In this document: positions 1 to 9,566 of the stretch, one piece after another
How the letters are laid out: every line of letters begins with the position of its first letter
Numbering within the stretch: position 1 is the stretch's first letter
Assembly: GCF_000954115.1 (NCBI RefSeq)
Contig: NZ_CP010797.1
Coordinates: forward strand, 558,001-622,000
Origin: Rhodococcus sp. B7740
Lineage (GTDB): Bacteria > Actinomycetota > Actinomycetes > Mycobacteriales > Mycobacteriaceae
Direction: 5' to 3'
Length of the DNA stretch: 64,000 nt
Position numbers and translations under genes: made by a program
The notes under the pieces: generated by a model
Told to the model about the DNA's origin: nothing
Database searches by the model: none
What the model saw: only the letters and a program-made list of their open reading frames with translations

Positions 1-1
1 G

Positions 2-73
2 TCCGGGGTGTCCTGGCATGCGCCCCGGGCCGGACCCAAACATCGAGCTCACGGACGTGGGCCGAAACGCTGA
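2..73 (+). CDS. C-terminal end of an upstream phage gene (partial)
   Basis: The second reading frame is open from the left edge to a TGA at 71-73, just before the ribosome binding site of the major tail gene. Only about 23 residues are visible, ending in a basic tail. By position it would be a tail-terminator or head-tail connector gene, but nothing in the residues identifies it, and another frame is open here too. Confidence 0.3.
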   Translation, partial: SGVSWHAPRAGPKHRAHGRGPKR

Positions 74-85
74 AAGGAATCACCC

Positions 86-646
86 GTGAGCAACCACGCC
101 GATCCGAACCTTGCAGTCGTCTACCTCGACTGCGACTTCTACCGGGCACCCGCCGGTACTCTGCTCCCCACGAATCCGTTCGCCGACAACCCAGTCACCG
201 GCACAGCGCCCGGCGTGGCATGGGATCCGTTCGGTGGTCTGCAGATGGGCTTCGATATGACGCCCTCGCAGGACATCAAGAAGCACCGAGTGATGAACTT
301 CCGCAAGTCCGCCTACGGTGTGACGTCCTCGCCCCGCGACGACACGCTGAAGTTCAAGGCGACGGACCGCTCGAAGGCCACGTTCCTGACGATGCTCGAG
401 GGTGGCGAGGTCATCGAGCTCAGCACCGGAAACTACGAGTACAAGAAGGGCAACGGCGAGGAATTCGCCGTGCTCGCAGTCTGCCGTGACATCACCGCCA
501 ACGCGTGGTTCTACTGCGAACGTACCCGCCTCGGCACCCCGCCCCCGCGCTCGTTCAAGGGCGAGGATCTCGACGGTTGGGAGTTCGAGCTGATCGCGCT
601 GAACGAGGTCCGTGAGGGCGGCGACGCCAACCCGCTCGCTCCCTGA
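86..646 (+). CDS. Major tail protein
   Basis: A 186-aa protein with GTG start and a GAAAGGA ribosome binding site 8 bases upstream. It is rich in beta-strand-type sequence, has no membrane segment, and lies directly before the frameshifting chaperone pair and the tape measure, the invariant position of the siphovirus tail-tube subunit. Length fits tail-tube proteins of about 180-250 aa. The assignment rests mainly on gene order; no single diagnostic motif was recognised. It should polymerise into the tail tube around the tape measure protein. Confidence 0.75.
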   Translation: MSNHADPNLAVVYLDCDFYRAPAGTLLPTNPFADNPVTGTAPGVAWDPFGGLQMGFDMTPSQDIKKHRVMNFRKSAYGVTSSPRDDTLKFKATDRSKATFLTMLEGGEVIELSTGNYEYKKGNGEEFAVLAVCRDITANAWFYCERTRLGTPPPRSFKGEDLDGWEFELIALNEVREGGDANPLAP

Positions 647-686
647 TTCCACATCCCACCCGGCTAGGTAAGGAACTCGAATTCAC

Positions 687-1142
687 ATGCCAGAGAACAA
701 GAGCAAGAACAAGGACCCCCGCCCCGTCGACACCGACGAGGCGGGGGCTCCGCCTCAGCCCGAAGAGGACACGACCAACGACGCGGAAGAACGTCGGGAA
801 CCGTTCGACCTCGAATCGGTCCTCGCGGTCGGCGGTCCACCGGTCAAATTGCCGATCGAGTGGAACGACTACCGCCCGGTGCCGATCGTGTTCGACGGCG
901 TCGAGTACGTGATCGGGCGACGGTACTCGGCCAAGACCGTGCGCAAGTTCTTCAAGCTGATGCGTACGACGGGCGAGGATGTCGCGGACCAGATCCTCGG
1001 CGTAGTTCTCACGGAGGGCGACCCGAAGCAGCTGTGGAAGGACCTCGGTGTGCTGTCGATGCCGGAGTCGGACAAGCTGTTCGCCACCATCTACAAGATC
1101 GCCGGCCTGATGAGTCTGTCGGGGAAATTCTTGGCGTCCTAG
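687..1142 (+). CDS. Tail assembly chaperone, short form (G-type)
   Basis: A 151-aa protein with an acidic, low-complexity first 45 residues rich in Glu, Asp and Pro, then a compact helical domain. It sits between the major tail protein and the tape measure, where the lambda G-type chaperone is always found. In this family it binds the tape measure during tail assembly and is not in the mature virion. The gene ends in a slippery heptamer followed by TAG at 1140-1142, so some ribosomes should move into the overlapping downstream frame. Confidence 0.8.
   Translation: MPENKSKNKDPRPVDTDEAGAPPQPEEDTTNDAEERREPFDLESVLAVGGPPVKLPIEWNDYRPVPIVFDGVEYVIGRRYSAKTVRKFFKLMRTTGEDVADQILGVVLTEGDPKQLWKDLGVLSMPESDKLFATIYKIAGLMSLSGKFLAS
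1121..1127 (+). promoter_or_regulatory. Slippery site for programmed -1 frameshift
   Basis: GGGGAAA lies five codons before the TAG of the short chaperone. In the zero frame it reads GGG AAA; one base back, both tRNAs can re-pair largely (GGG GAA) and reading continues in the downstream frame, which is open to 1591. Position and sequence match the G/GT frameshift of siphovirus tail chaperones. Confidence 0.7.
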
Positions 1143-1591
1143 CCACCCTCGACGACGAGGAAGGTTGGGACGCAGCACTCGCCGCGGTGCGGGCACACTG
1201 CCACCTCGATCTCCGCGAGGCCATGGAATCGATGCTCTGCGCGGACCTCGCCGCGCTGGTCGAATACGCACTCGCACGAGACGATCAGCAGGGTCGCACG
1301 GACGAGAACATCGCAATGCTCCTCGACCGCGACAACTTCGAGCTCGATTCGCTGTACTCGCAGTGGACCACGGACCCAAACGATCCCGAGGTCAAAGCGG
1401 CCGCGGCCGACCGGAAGCGCCGCGGAATCAAGCCATCGCCGCAGCCGCTGATCTATCCGATCGCCCTCCGCCGCCCGGAACTCGCGGACATCTACATCAA
1501 GCAGTACACCGAAGCGGTGCAACGGTATTCGGCTCCGCAGTCCGATCGAAAGCTCACCTTGGCCGAAGTTCTGCGAATGCGAAAGAGGTGA
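1127..1591 (+). CDS. Tail assembly chaperone, frameshift extension (T part of GT)
   Basis: This frame is one base back from the short chaperone and has no start of its own with a good ribosome binding site. After slippage at 1121-1127 it adds about 154 residues, giving a fusion of about 301 aa. The added part is helical and charged and ends in a basic segment four bases before the tape measure start. By analogy with lambda GT, the extension would recruit tail-tube subunits to the tape-measure/chaperone complex. Confidence 0.75.
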   Translation: MLGVLATLDDEEGWDAALAAVRAHCHLDLREAMESMLCADLAALVEYALARDDQQGRTDENIAMLLDRDNFELDSLYSQWTTDPNDPEVKAAAADRKRRGIKPSPQPLIYPIALRRPELADIYIKQYTEAVQRYSAPQSDRKLTLAEVLRMRKR

Positions 1592-1595
1592 TCTC

Positions 1596-4500
1596 GTGCC
1601 CGGTGGTCGGATAGACGTCGAAGTTGCAGTCAACGCACGCAACGCACCGGGCGATCTGCAGCGTGCTCTCGCGCCTGCGATGACTCAGGCGAAGGCGTTC
1701 GGTGGCGCGATGGGGTTGGCCATCGGTGGCGCGGCCGTCGCGGCCGGTGTCAAAGAAGTCATCGACATCGGCAACGACTACACGACCACGATGAACACCC
1801 TGCAGGCGGTGACGCGGGCGACCGAGTCCCAGATGTCTGCCGCGGGCGATCGCGCGAAGGCACTCGGCAACGACATCTCCCTGCCGGGAACGTCGGCGTC
1901 GGATGCTGCAGCGGCAATGACCGAGCTCGCCAAGGGCGGGTTCTCGGTTCAGCAGTCCATGGATGCCGCGAAGGGCACGCTGCAGTTGGCGGCGGCCGCG
2001 CAGATCGATGCCGCGTCGGCCGCGACGATTCAGTCGCAGGCGCTGCAGTCGTTCGGTCTCAACGCCGACTACGCGGCCACGGTATCGGATGTACTGGCGA
2101 ACTCGGCGAACGCCTCTTCGGCCGAGATCACCGACGTCGCAATGGGTCTGGCGCAGTCGGGAGCGGTGGCCAACCAGTTCGGCATGTCGATCGAGGACAC
2201 CGCGGCCACCCTTGGTGTCCTGGCGAACGCGGGAATCCAGGGCTCCGACGCAGGTACCTTGCTGAAGTCGACCCTGTTGGCACTGACCGATCAGTCGAAC
2301 CCGGCGCAGGGCGCGATCGAAGATCTCGGTCTCACGGTCTACAACGCGCAGGGACAGTTTGTCGGTATGTCGGAGTTGTTCCGTCAGCTCGACGAGGCCG
2401 CGGCGTCGATGTCGCCGGAGCTCTATCAGGCGGCCACCGCAACGCTGTTCGGTTCGGACGCGATGCGTCTGGCCGGTGTCGCTGCCGAGCAGGGGCAGGC
2501 CGGGTACGACAGCATGCGTACCGCCGTCGAGCGGCAGGGCGCGGCAGCGGAGGTCGCGGCCGCGAAGACGAAGGGTCTACCGGGCGCGATGGCGTCCGCG
2601 GGCAATGCCGCCGAGACCCTCGCGCTGGGTGTGTACGACCTGGTGGACGGTCCGCTCGAGGGTCTGATCACCAAAGGTGCCGAGTTCGTCACGAACACCA
2701 CCCCTGGTCTGATCAGCGGTCTCGAATCCGCAGGCCAGGCGATGGCTCCTGTAGCCGGGTTCGTCGGCGATCTGGTGAGTGCGTTCACCGAACTGCCCGG
2801 GCCGGTTCAGGCTGTGGCTGTCGGTCTGGGTGCGCTGAAGATCTCCGGTCTCGACGACTCGATCGGTGAGCGGATCGGCGGCTGGCGCGACTCGATCTCG
2901 GACTTTCGCCGTGAGATGGGCGACCTGCAGATGGAGCAGGCGCTGTCGGGCATTTCAGATACCGACACGGCGAATCCGATCTCGGCTCTGACCGGTGATG
3001 CAGAGGATCTCGCGGGCGCACTCGAGGAGAACGCGGAGCCGCTCTCCGAACTCGCGGCCGGCCTCGCCACGTTGGAACGCCGCTCGCCCGCGATCCGGAA
3101 CATGGCCGAGGGTTACCGCGGTGTCACTGCTCGCACGCGAGAATTCGCGAACCAGCAGCGCGCGGCCGCCGGACAGTCCGGCGCGCTGACGTCGGCGCTG
3201 CGCAACGGTGCGGCTCGCGCGGCTCAGTTCGGTGGCGTGATCGGCGGCTCCGCTGTCGCTGGCCTGCGTGGCATGACGTCCGCAGCCAGGGGCGCGATCG
3301 GTGTCCTCGGTGGTCCGTGGATGGTCGGGATCATGGCTGCGACGTACGCGGTCGGCAAGATCTCCCAGGAGATGGCCAAGACCGACACCCAGCAAGAAGC
3401 GGTGGCCACGTCTGCCGCAGCTGTGTCCGTCGCGCAACGCGATATGGCCAAGGCCTTCCAGCAATCTCTCGGCGCTGTCGACGACACAGTACTGTCCACT
3501 CTGGCGATGCAGATCGGTGCCGTCCGTGACGAAGCCCAGAGTGTCGCCGAGACCGCACCGGGATTCTTCGCTCCACTCAACGATGTCGGCAAGGACCTCG
3601 GAGACCTGTTCAGCAAGGGTGACTTCTCGGTTCTCACCGGCGAGCGCGCGTCCGCGGCCATCGACAAGCAGCAGCAACTCGCAGACGCGGCATCGCGAAC
3701 GAAGGACTCGTTCGACGAACTGCAGTTGTCGAACGAGGAACTGGCAGCAGGTTATTCGGGCAGCGACGCCGAGTTCCAGTCCCTGATCACCAGCTTGGAG
3801 GGCACCAGCAACGGCGGTGCAGATGCGATCGCGAGGATAAAGGAGCTTCGGGCCGAGGTTGTGCGTGCGAGGGAATCGGCGCAGAACACGACGCCGGGAT
3901 TCTTCGATCTCCGCGATGCGGTGAAGGTGTTGTCCGACGAGTCGTCGTCGGCAACGGACCGTATCAATGCGATGAAGACTGCGCTGGATGTGTTGTCGGG
4001 CAAACCGATTCCCTTGTCCGATGCGCTGCAGACGTACAACGATCAGGTTCGGGCTACAGCCGAGGCCACGAAGGACGTCTGGGATGCCGCCGAGGGATGG
4101 GGCAAAGAACTCATCAAGGCCGACGGATCGGTCGAATCGGCGTCGGCCAATGGTTCGCGATTGCGGGATGAGCTCCTGCGTATCAAGGATGCCACGGTCA
4201 CTGTGGCAGAAGCCGGCGGCGACCTCGCACCGGTGTGGGCACAGAACGATGAATCGCTTCGAGCGCTGTCGATCTCGACTGGTGTGAGTGTCGAGGCGCT
4301 GTATCGGATGATCGAGGCCGAGGGTCTGGTTCCGAAGAACCTCGAGATGCTCGCAAGCTTGCGGGGCGCGGACACGGTCGAGCAGCAGATCGCGATCCTC
4401 GCGGGTCTTCTCAACTCGGTCGGTCAGCCGGTCGATATCCCCGTGGATGCCCTGACCGAAGACGCGAAGAACAAGATCCTCGCAGTCGGTGGCACTGTCG

Positions 4501-6482
4501 AAGAGAACATCAACGGCAAGCCGGGCATCGTCCGGATAACGGCACCCAACGACGAGGCACTTGCGGCGATCGACGCGATTGCCGCGAGCGTCAACGGGAT
4601 CCCGAAGTCCATCATGATCAACATCGACGCGCAGGCTACGGCGCGTGCGCAGGCTGCATTCAACGCCAACGGTGTTCAGGGGCCGGTCGCACCGGTACTG
4701 ATCGATCCTCCCCGTCGTGCGACCGGTGGCGCATTGGTCGGTCCGGGGACGTCGACGTCGGATTCGATGCTCATGTACACGCCCGGGTTCGGTGCGTGGC
4801 GAGGCTCGACGGGCGAGCATGTCCTCGACGCCGGTGACGTGCAGGCGATGGGTGGGCAGGAGAACGTCTACCGGTTCCGGCAGATGCTCGACATGAACGC
4901 CTTGCCTATGGAGGACCTGCTCAACGGGAACCTCGCTCTGCCGGGGTTCGCTGAGGGTGGCGCGCTGGATCGGGTGTTCGATCTCGGTCGGCGCGGCAAC
5001 GGTAACCCGTACGGCTGGGGTGCTGCGTCGGTGTCGGCGGCGGACTGCTCGGGCTGGGTTGCGATCCTGCAGAAGGCAGCGATGGGTCAGGGCGAGTCGG
5101 GCCGTTTGGGCACGACGTATTCGTTGCTGGCCGGTGAGTGGCCGGGTCTGGTGCCGGGGACTACGGGTCCGTTCGTGGTGGGCACCAACGAGGAGCACAT
5201 GGCTGCCACCGTCACCAACAACGGGACTTCGGTGAATTTCGAGTCCGGTGGCGCGAACGGAAGAATGCAGATGGGTGGCGGTGCTGCGGGTGCGTTCGAT
5301 GCGCAGTTCACCAACCAGTACTACCTACCCTGGGAGTTGTTCGCGCCGCCCTACGATCCGGCGACGTCCGGTGCGCCGGGTACCGCGGGGATCGAGGGTC
5401 TGGATTCTGCGAGCTCGTACAGTAGCTCCGGTGGTTCGCGGTCGAAGAAGGCGACGTGGGCGGAGAAGGACGAGCTGGCCCTCGATTCGGCTCGCATCGC
5501 GATCAGGCAGGCCGAGGAGGATCTCGCGGCGGCGCTGGGCAACCCGAAGAAGTCCGACGCCGACAAGGACCAGGCTCGGTCGAAGGTCGATCGGGCCAAG
5601 CAGAAGGTCAAAGACCTCGAGGCGAAGAAGGACGCTGCCGCCCGCGGGTTGAACGAGCCTCCGGCTCCGCAGGCTCCGGACCTGACGACCAATCTGTCCG
5701 ACGAGGAGTTGTCGGCGCAGGATGCTCAGGCCGCGGTCGTCGAGGCCAACGCTCGCCGCAACGAGGTCTACGCCGATCCGGAGTCGACCCCGGAGGAGAA
5801 GGCGGCCGCGGACCGTGCGCTGCAGCGTGCACGGAACTCGGCTGCCAATCAATCCGTCGGTGGTGCTTCGGGATCGGCAACGGGTGCGTTGACGACGGCC
5901 GATCAGTGGTCGTCGGCGCTCGGCGGCATCGTCGGTGACTTCGTGACCGAGAACATCGCAGATGTCCTCGGCTACTACGAGGCCGACAACATGGGCCCGC
6001 TCGCCAAGGCCGGGATGGCGGTCGTGACGGGTCTGGCGCAGATGCAAAAGCAGCATCTCGAGGACAACGCCAGGTTGCTCGACACTGCCAAGCCCGCGAC
6101 CGAAGACGAACTCGCCAATCAGTTGCCGGCCACTCCGGGCACTCCGGAATGGATCGAGTTGCTGGCGAAGGGGATGGTGACGCCGACCCCGAAGTTGTTC
6201 GACACCGGTGGTCTGTGGAAGCACGGCCAGCTGGGTCTGAATCTGTCGGGTCAGACCGAGGAGGTGTTAACCGGCTCGATGCGTACGTCGGTGGCGCAGG
6301 AGTTGGCGTTGGCGCGTGCGGAGCGGATGGCTCCGCAGCGGTCCGCTCCGGAACGTCGGGAGGCCAGTCCGATCACGGTGAACAACAACGGATTCGACCG
6401 TCATGAGGTGGAACGCGGTATCCGTCAGGCGCGCCACGAAGACGAGTGGCGCTCGAACAGTGTTCGGTTAGGGGAGTCGTGA
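1596..6482 (+). CDS. Tape measure protein with NlpC/P60-like motif
   Basis: At 1628 aa this is the largest gene and sets tail length. GTG start 4 bases after the chaperone stop, with GAAAGAGGTGA upstream. The first 400 residues match the TP901-type tape measure core, followed by hydrophobic and long helical, Ala-rich segments. Around residues 1130-1250 is a cysteine-peptidase-like segment: Asp-Cys-Ser-Gly with Cys1151, and a Glu-His-Met with His1201, as in NlpC/P60 folds of some mycobacteriophage tape measures, which help DNA entry through peptidoglycan. Residues 1290-1350 are charged coiled coil. The stop overlaps the next start. Confidence 0.92.
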   Translation: MPGGRIDVEVAVNARNAPGDLQRALAPAMTQAKAFGGAMGLAIGGAAVAAGVKEVIDIGNDYTTTMNTLQAVTRATESQMSAAGDRAKALGNDISLPGTSASDAAAAMTELAKGGFSVQQSMDAAKGTLQLAAAAQIDAASAATIQSQALQSFGLNADYAATVSDVLANSANASSAEITDVAMGLAQSGAVANQFGMSIEDTAATLGVLANAGIQGSDAGTLLKSTLLALTDQSNPAQGAIEDLGLTVYNAQGQFVGMSELFRQLDEAAASMSPELYQAATATLFGSDAMRLAGVAAEQGQAGYDSMRTAVERQGAAAEVAAAKTKGLPGAMASAGNAAETLALGVYDLVDGPLEGLITKGAEFVTNTTPGLISGLESAGQAMAPVAGFVGDLVSAFTELPGPVQAVAVGLGALKISGLDDSIGERIGGWRDSISDFRREMGDLQMEQALSGISDTDTANPISALTGDAEDLAGALEENAEPLSELAAGLATLERRSPAIRNMAEGYRGVTARTREFANQQRAAAGQSGALTSALRNGAARAAQFGGVIGGSAVAGLRGMTSAARGAIGVLGGPWMVGIMAATYAVGKISQEMAKTDTQQEAVATSAAAVSVAQRDMAKAFQQSLGAVDDTVLSTLAMQIGAVRDEAQSVAETAPGFFAPLNDVGKDLGDLFSKGDFSVLTGERASAAIDKQQQLADAASRTKDSFDELQLSNEELAAGYSGSDAEFQSLITSLEGTSNGGADAIARIKELRAEVVRARESAQNTTPGFFDLRDAVKVLSDESSSATDRINAMKTALDVLSGKPIPLSDALQTYNDQVRATAEATKDVWDAAEGWGKELIKADGSVESASANGSRLRDELLRIKDATVTVAEAGGDLAPVWAQNDESLRALSISTGVSVEALYRMIEAEGLVPKNLEMLASLRGADTVEQQIAILAGLLNSVGQPVDIPVDALTEDAKNKILAVGGTVEENINGKPGIVRITAPNDEALAAIDAIAASVNGIPKSIMINIDAQATARAQAAFNANGVQGPVAPVLIDPPRRATGGALVGPGTSTSDSMLMYTPGFGAWRGSTGEHVLDAGDVQAMGGQENVYRFRQMLDMNALPMEDLLNGNLALPGFAEGGALDRVFDLGRRGNGNPYGWGAASVSAADCSGWVAILQKAAMGQGESGRLGTTYSLLAGEWPGLVPGTTGPFVVGTNEEHMAATVTNNGTSVNFESGGANGRMQMGGGAAGAFDAQFTNQYYLPWELFAPPYDPATSGAPGTAGIEGLDSASSYSSSGGSRSKKATWAEKDELALDSARIAIRQAEEDLAAALGNPKKSDADKDQARSKVDRAKQKVKDLEAKKDAAARGLNEPPAPQAPDLTTNLSDEELSAQDAQAAVVEANARRNEVYADPESTPEEKAAADRALQRARNSAANQSVGGASGSATGALTTADQWSSALGGIVGDFVTENIADVLGYYEADNMGPLAKAGMAVVTGLAQMQKQHLEDNARLLDTAKPATEDELANQLPATPGTPEWIELLAKGMVTPTPKLFDTGGLWKHGQLGLNLSGQTEEVLTGSMRTSVAQELALARAERMAPQRSAPERREASPITVNNNGFDRHEVERGIRQARHEDEWRSNSVRLGES

Positions 6483-7348
6483 CGTTCTTTCCGGAGGGCA
6501 CCGCCAATGTGGTGATCGCAGGGCCCGGCGCAGCAGCGGATCTTCCGGAACGGGCCTGGTATCTGTCCGAACACCACCTCGTCGGACGTCAGTCCGGCGG
6601 GGTGGTGCTCGCTGGTGGCTGGGCCGACTACGTCGAGCCGGAGGCCAAGCATCAGTGGTTCGAGACCGCGCGGGGTGACGGTGCAATCTGGCTGGGTGCG
6701 GTGATCGAGCCTCGGCGTTTCAAGATCCCGGTGTACGTCCACGAGATCCACGGCTCGCCGATTCACAAGGTCGAGGATTCGTTCTGGTCGGACATCTGGT
6801 ACGAGTTCCAGTCTCGCTTGTACGTAAATTCCCCACGCGGCGTGAAGTATTGCGACTTCCGTTTGGACGCACCGCCGTCGGTCGAGCACGAGTCCGATCC
6901 GGTGTTCGAGGGTTTCCAGCCGTATCTGATTCCGGTCGTGGTGGAGAACGCGTGGTGGTTCGGTCTGCCGGAGGAGTTCGCGTGGGCGAACGGACAACCG
7001 GTGACGAAGAAGTCGCTCTACAACTCCGGTGACCGCAAGGCCATGCCGGTGATCACCATCAAGGGGCCGGGTGTCTTTCAGCTCCCGGACGGTGTCAGTG
7101 ACAAGGTGGTGACCACACCGAACCTGAAGCCCGGGGAGGTGGTGGTCATTCACACCGACATGTCGGTACGCCCGAAGTCCAACATGCGCAACAACTTCTA
7201 CGGCGACATGGGCGGTCAGCGCTTCCTCAGGGACAACGCGATACCAGGTCGTCGGCGGATGGACATGTCGCGTCTGAAGTGCATCGGCGGCAATGCCGCG
7301 TCGTCGGCGGTGTTCACGATCGAACCGAAATCACGGAGGCCGTTTTGA
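6479..7348 (+). CDS. Distal tail (Dit-like) minor tail protein
   Basis: A 289-aa protein just after the tape measure. The GTG at 6479 is chosen because AGGGGAG precedes it and it overlaps the upstream TGA; the longer in-frame reading from 6446 would lie inside the tape measure gene. Position, length and beta-rich sequence fit the distal tail hub protein that joins the tail tube to the baseplate. No catalytic motif is seen. Function is inferred mainly from gene order. Confidence 0.7.
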   Translation: MTFFPEGTANVVIAGPGAAADLPERAWYLSEHHLVGRQSGGVVLAGGWADYVEPEAKHQWFETARGDGAIWLGAVIEPRRFKIPVYVHEIHGSPIHKVEDSFWSDIWYEFQSRLYVNSPRGVKYCDFRLDAPPSVEHESDPVFEGFQPYLIPVVVENAWWFGLPEEFAWANGQPVTKKSLYNSGDRKAMPVITIKGPGVFQLPDGVSDKVVTTPNLKPGEVVVIHTDMSVRPKSNMRNNFYGDMGGQRFLRDNAIPGRRRMDMSRLKCIGGNAASSAVFTIEPKSRRPF

Positions 7349-8940
7349 CCGCACCGGTGATGGACCCCGTCAACGTTCCTCTCGATTCGTGGTCGGCCGC
7401 GGCATGGCGTGAGTTGCTCGACGAGCCGCCGCGTCGCGGATCGGCAGCCGAGTTCAGTGTGGAGGTCTTCACCCCGCAGTTGGTGCCGCTGGGGATGGTC
7501 ACCGACTACGGCGAGGCGCGATTCAAGAAGCAACGCCGCGGTGTGGGTCCGGCGAAGCTGCTGTTGCCGGGGTCGACCGAGTTCGCTGAACTGCTGATGA
7601 AGGCGGACACCACCGTCATCCCCGTGCGGATCACCTACAACGACGAGCACTACGACGGGTTCGTCGACACCGCAGTCCGCAAGGGCATCAAGGGAAACAA
7701 GACGATCACCGTCACCCTGGTGGACTCGAAGATCTTCCTCTCGTGCATCTTCGCCTACCCGATGCCGATCCCCGGGTTCGAAGAGGTCCAGTTCCCGCCG
7801 GAGGACCTGTTCGTCGGACCGCTCAAGGGCGGCGTTCACTGGTACTCGGAACGCAACTTCTTCCGACTACGCTTCCGCACGGGCCAATGCCCGGTCACCA
7901 TGCTGCCGTACGACTTCTTCTCCGACCGTTCGGAGTGGACGACGATGCAGGCCCGCATGGTCTCGCTGGAAGAACTGTTCGATCCGGTCCTCAAGGACTC
8001 GGACGTCATGATCGAGATGGGCTTCTTCATCAAGGGCCGCGACAAGCAACCGTCCGATCGGGTGACCCTGCTGTCCTCGCAGGTGTGGATGCGGGTGGTC
8101 GATCGACCGAAGTCCGGCGGCATCAACACCGGTGTCGCACCGCTCGACGGTCTGGCGAACACCATCGCCCAGATGATCGCCGACGGTGTCGACTCGTTGA
8201 TCGGCGGCTTCCTCCCGGGCTTGGCCGAGCAGATCTCCAAGCACCTCAAGCAGACCGAAATCCCGTCGTGCATCTGGACGGAGGACTCCCCGGGCATCAT
8301 CGACGCCACGTTGGAAGTGACTCACCCACAGGCCTATTCGGTGATTGTTGGGGGGAAGAGCCCCACCTGGCTGAACAAGTTGCTCCAGCTCGCAATCGAG
8401 CAGGGGATCATCGCGTTGGCCACCGCGGCGCTGACAGCGTTGTCGATTCCGATCGGCGGTCTGGGCGGGATCATCGGCGCGGTCGCAGGTGCCCTGTCGA
8501 CGATCCTCGACGATGTGTTCCTCGCGTTCATGAAAGCCACGAACTACAGGGCCAAGCGCGAGCTCGGCCCGCTGGCTCGTCCGGAGAAGTTCGTCAACGG
8601 CGGCTCGGCCGGATACACCTTCTCCTCCAAGCAACGCGCCGATCAGGGAATCTTCGACATCGCCGGAAAGCGGCGAGGCAAAGTCTCGATCATCGACTGG
8701 GCCCCGCACGCGGCATTCCGCGATTTCGATATCGGGCATCTCGTCGGATGGGAAGACGAAGGGGAAATGTTCACCGACCGGGTGGAGTCGATCGAGGTCG
8801 TCGACACCCGCGAGGACCGTGTCGTGGTGGACACGGTGATCGGTGACGACGAGCCGGAGAAGTCTCCGCAGCAGCGCAACCAGGAACGGTTCAAACGACT
8901 GTTCTCGATGTTCAACGCCATGACCCTCGCAACGAACTAG
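7345..8940 (+). CDS. Minor tail protein, ReqiPepy6 Gp37-like
   Basis: A 531-aa baseplate protein. The start is probably TTG at 7345: GGAGG at 7335-7339 lies 5 bases upstream and the codon overlaps the previous stop; ATG at 7360 is the alternative. The first 230 residues resemble the Gp37-like tail domain named from Rhodococcus phage ReqiPepy6. A glycine- and alanine-rich hydrophobic stretch around residues 350-400 is common in actinophage tail-tip proteins. It probably forms the tail-tip hub with the upstream Dit-like protein. Confidence 0.75.
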   Translation: MTAPVMDPVNVPLDSWSAAAWRELLDEPPRRGSAAEFSVEVFTPQLVPLGMVTDYGEARFKKQRRGVGPAKLLLPGSTEFAELLMKADTTVIPVRITYNDEHYDGFVDTAVRKGIKGNKTITVTLVDSKIFLSCIFAYPMPIPGFEEVQFPPEDLFVGPLKGGVHWYSERNFFRLRFRTGQCPVTMLPYDFFSDRSEWTTMQARMVSLEELFDPVLKDSDVMIEMGFFIKGRDKQPSDRVTLLSSQVWMRVVDRPKSGGINTGVAPLDGLANTIAQMIADGVDSLIGGFLPGLAEQISKHLKQTEIPSCIWTEDSPGIIDATLEVTHPQAYSVIVGGKSPTWLNKLLQLAIEQGIIALATAALTALSIPIGGLGGIIGAVAGALSTILDDVFLAFMKATNYRAKRELGPLARPEKFVNGGSAGYTFSSKQRADQGIFDIAGKRRGKVSIIDWAPHAAFRDFDIGHLVGWEDEGEMFTDRVESIEVVDTREDRVVVDTVIGDDEPEKSPQQRNQERFKRLFSMFNAMTLATN

Positions 8941-8951
8941 GAGAACGCACC

Positions 8952-9566
8952 ATGCCGGACATCGTTCTGCCCCACAATGTCTCGATCATCCCACAGGAAA
9001 CTTTCTACTGGTGTGGGCCTGCGTCGACTCAGGTCGCGCTCGATGTGAGGGGGATCGGCTCGACAGAATCGGATCTCGCCGAACAACTCGGGACTACCCG
9101 TAACGGCACAAACCACGTTGGGCTGATCACCGACCTGCTGAACCGGAACGTCGACGCCGACTACGTCACCCGGCAGATCCCCGGCAACGATGCGACACCT
9201 GCACAGCGTGAGTTGCTGTGGTCGGACATACGGTCGTCGATCCTCGGTGGTTATGCGGTGGTCGTCAACGTCGTTGTGCCGCCGTCGAACTACCCGCGCG
9301 GTACTCGCGGCGAGAAGCCCGCATACGGCGGGGGGACGGTCTACCACTACTTCACGGTCGTCGGTTTCAATGCCGACACCCGCGAGGTGTTCGTCGCCGA
9401 CTCGGGCTTCCGGCCGTACCAGTATTGGATGTCGGTCGATCAGTTGGCGTCGTGCATCGCGGGTAAGGGGTACACGGCGACACCGGACGTTGCGCCTGTC
9501 GCGGCCGCCGACGACGAAGCGACGTGGGCTCGGATCGAAGAGCAGTTCATGGGCCCACGCCGATGA
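8952..9566 (+). CDS. C39-like cysteine peptidase, probable endolysin
   Basis: A 204-aa protein with the papain-like C39 layout: a Trp-Cys-Gly-Pro-Ala motif near residue 20 (catalytic Cys), a Tyr-His-Tyr-Phe motif near residue 133 (catalytic His) and Asp-Ser-Gly near residue 152. In actinophages this domain is an N-terminal peptidase module of LysA endolysins and cuts peptidoglycan peptides. Here it is a separate gene, and the sugar-cutting activity is encoded two genes on. There is no signal peptide, so release should need the holin-like proteins downstream. Confidence 0.8.
   Translation: MPDIVLPHNVSIIPQETFYWCGPASTQVALDVRGIGSTESDLAEQLGTTRNGTNHVGLITDLLNRNVDADYVTRQIPGNDATPAQRELLWSDIRSSILGGYAVVVNVVVPPSNYPRGTRGEKPAYGGGTVYHYFTVVGFNADTREVFVADSGFRPYQYWMSVDQLASCIAGKGYTATPDVAPVAAADDEATWARIEEQFMGPRR

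Noticed and set aside
2955-5198. A 747-codon open frame antisense to the tape measure
   Set aside because: It lies wholly inside a clear gene, is Arg-rich as expected from antisense GC-rich codons, and has no recognisable domain.
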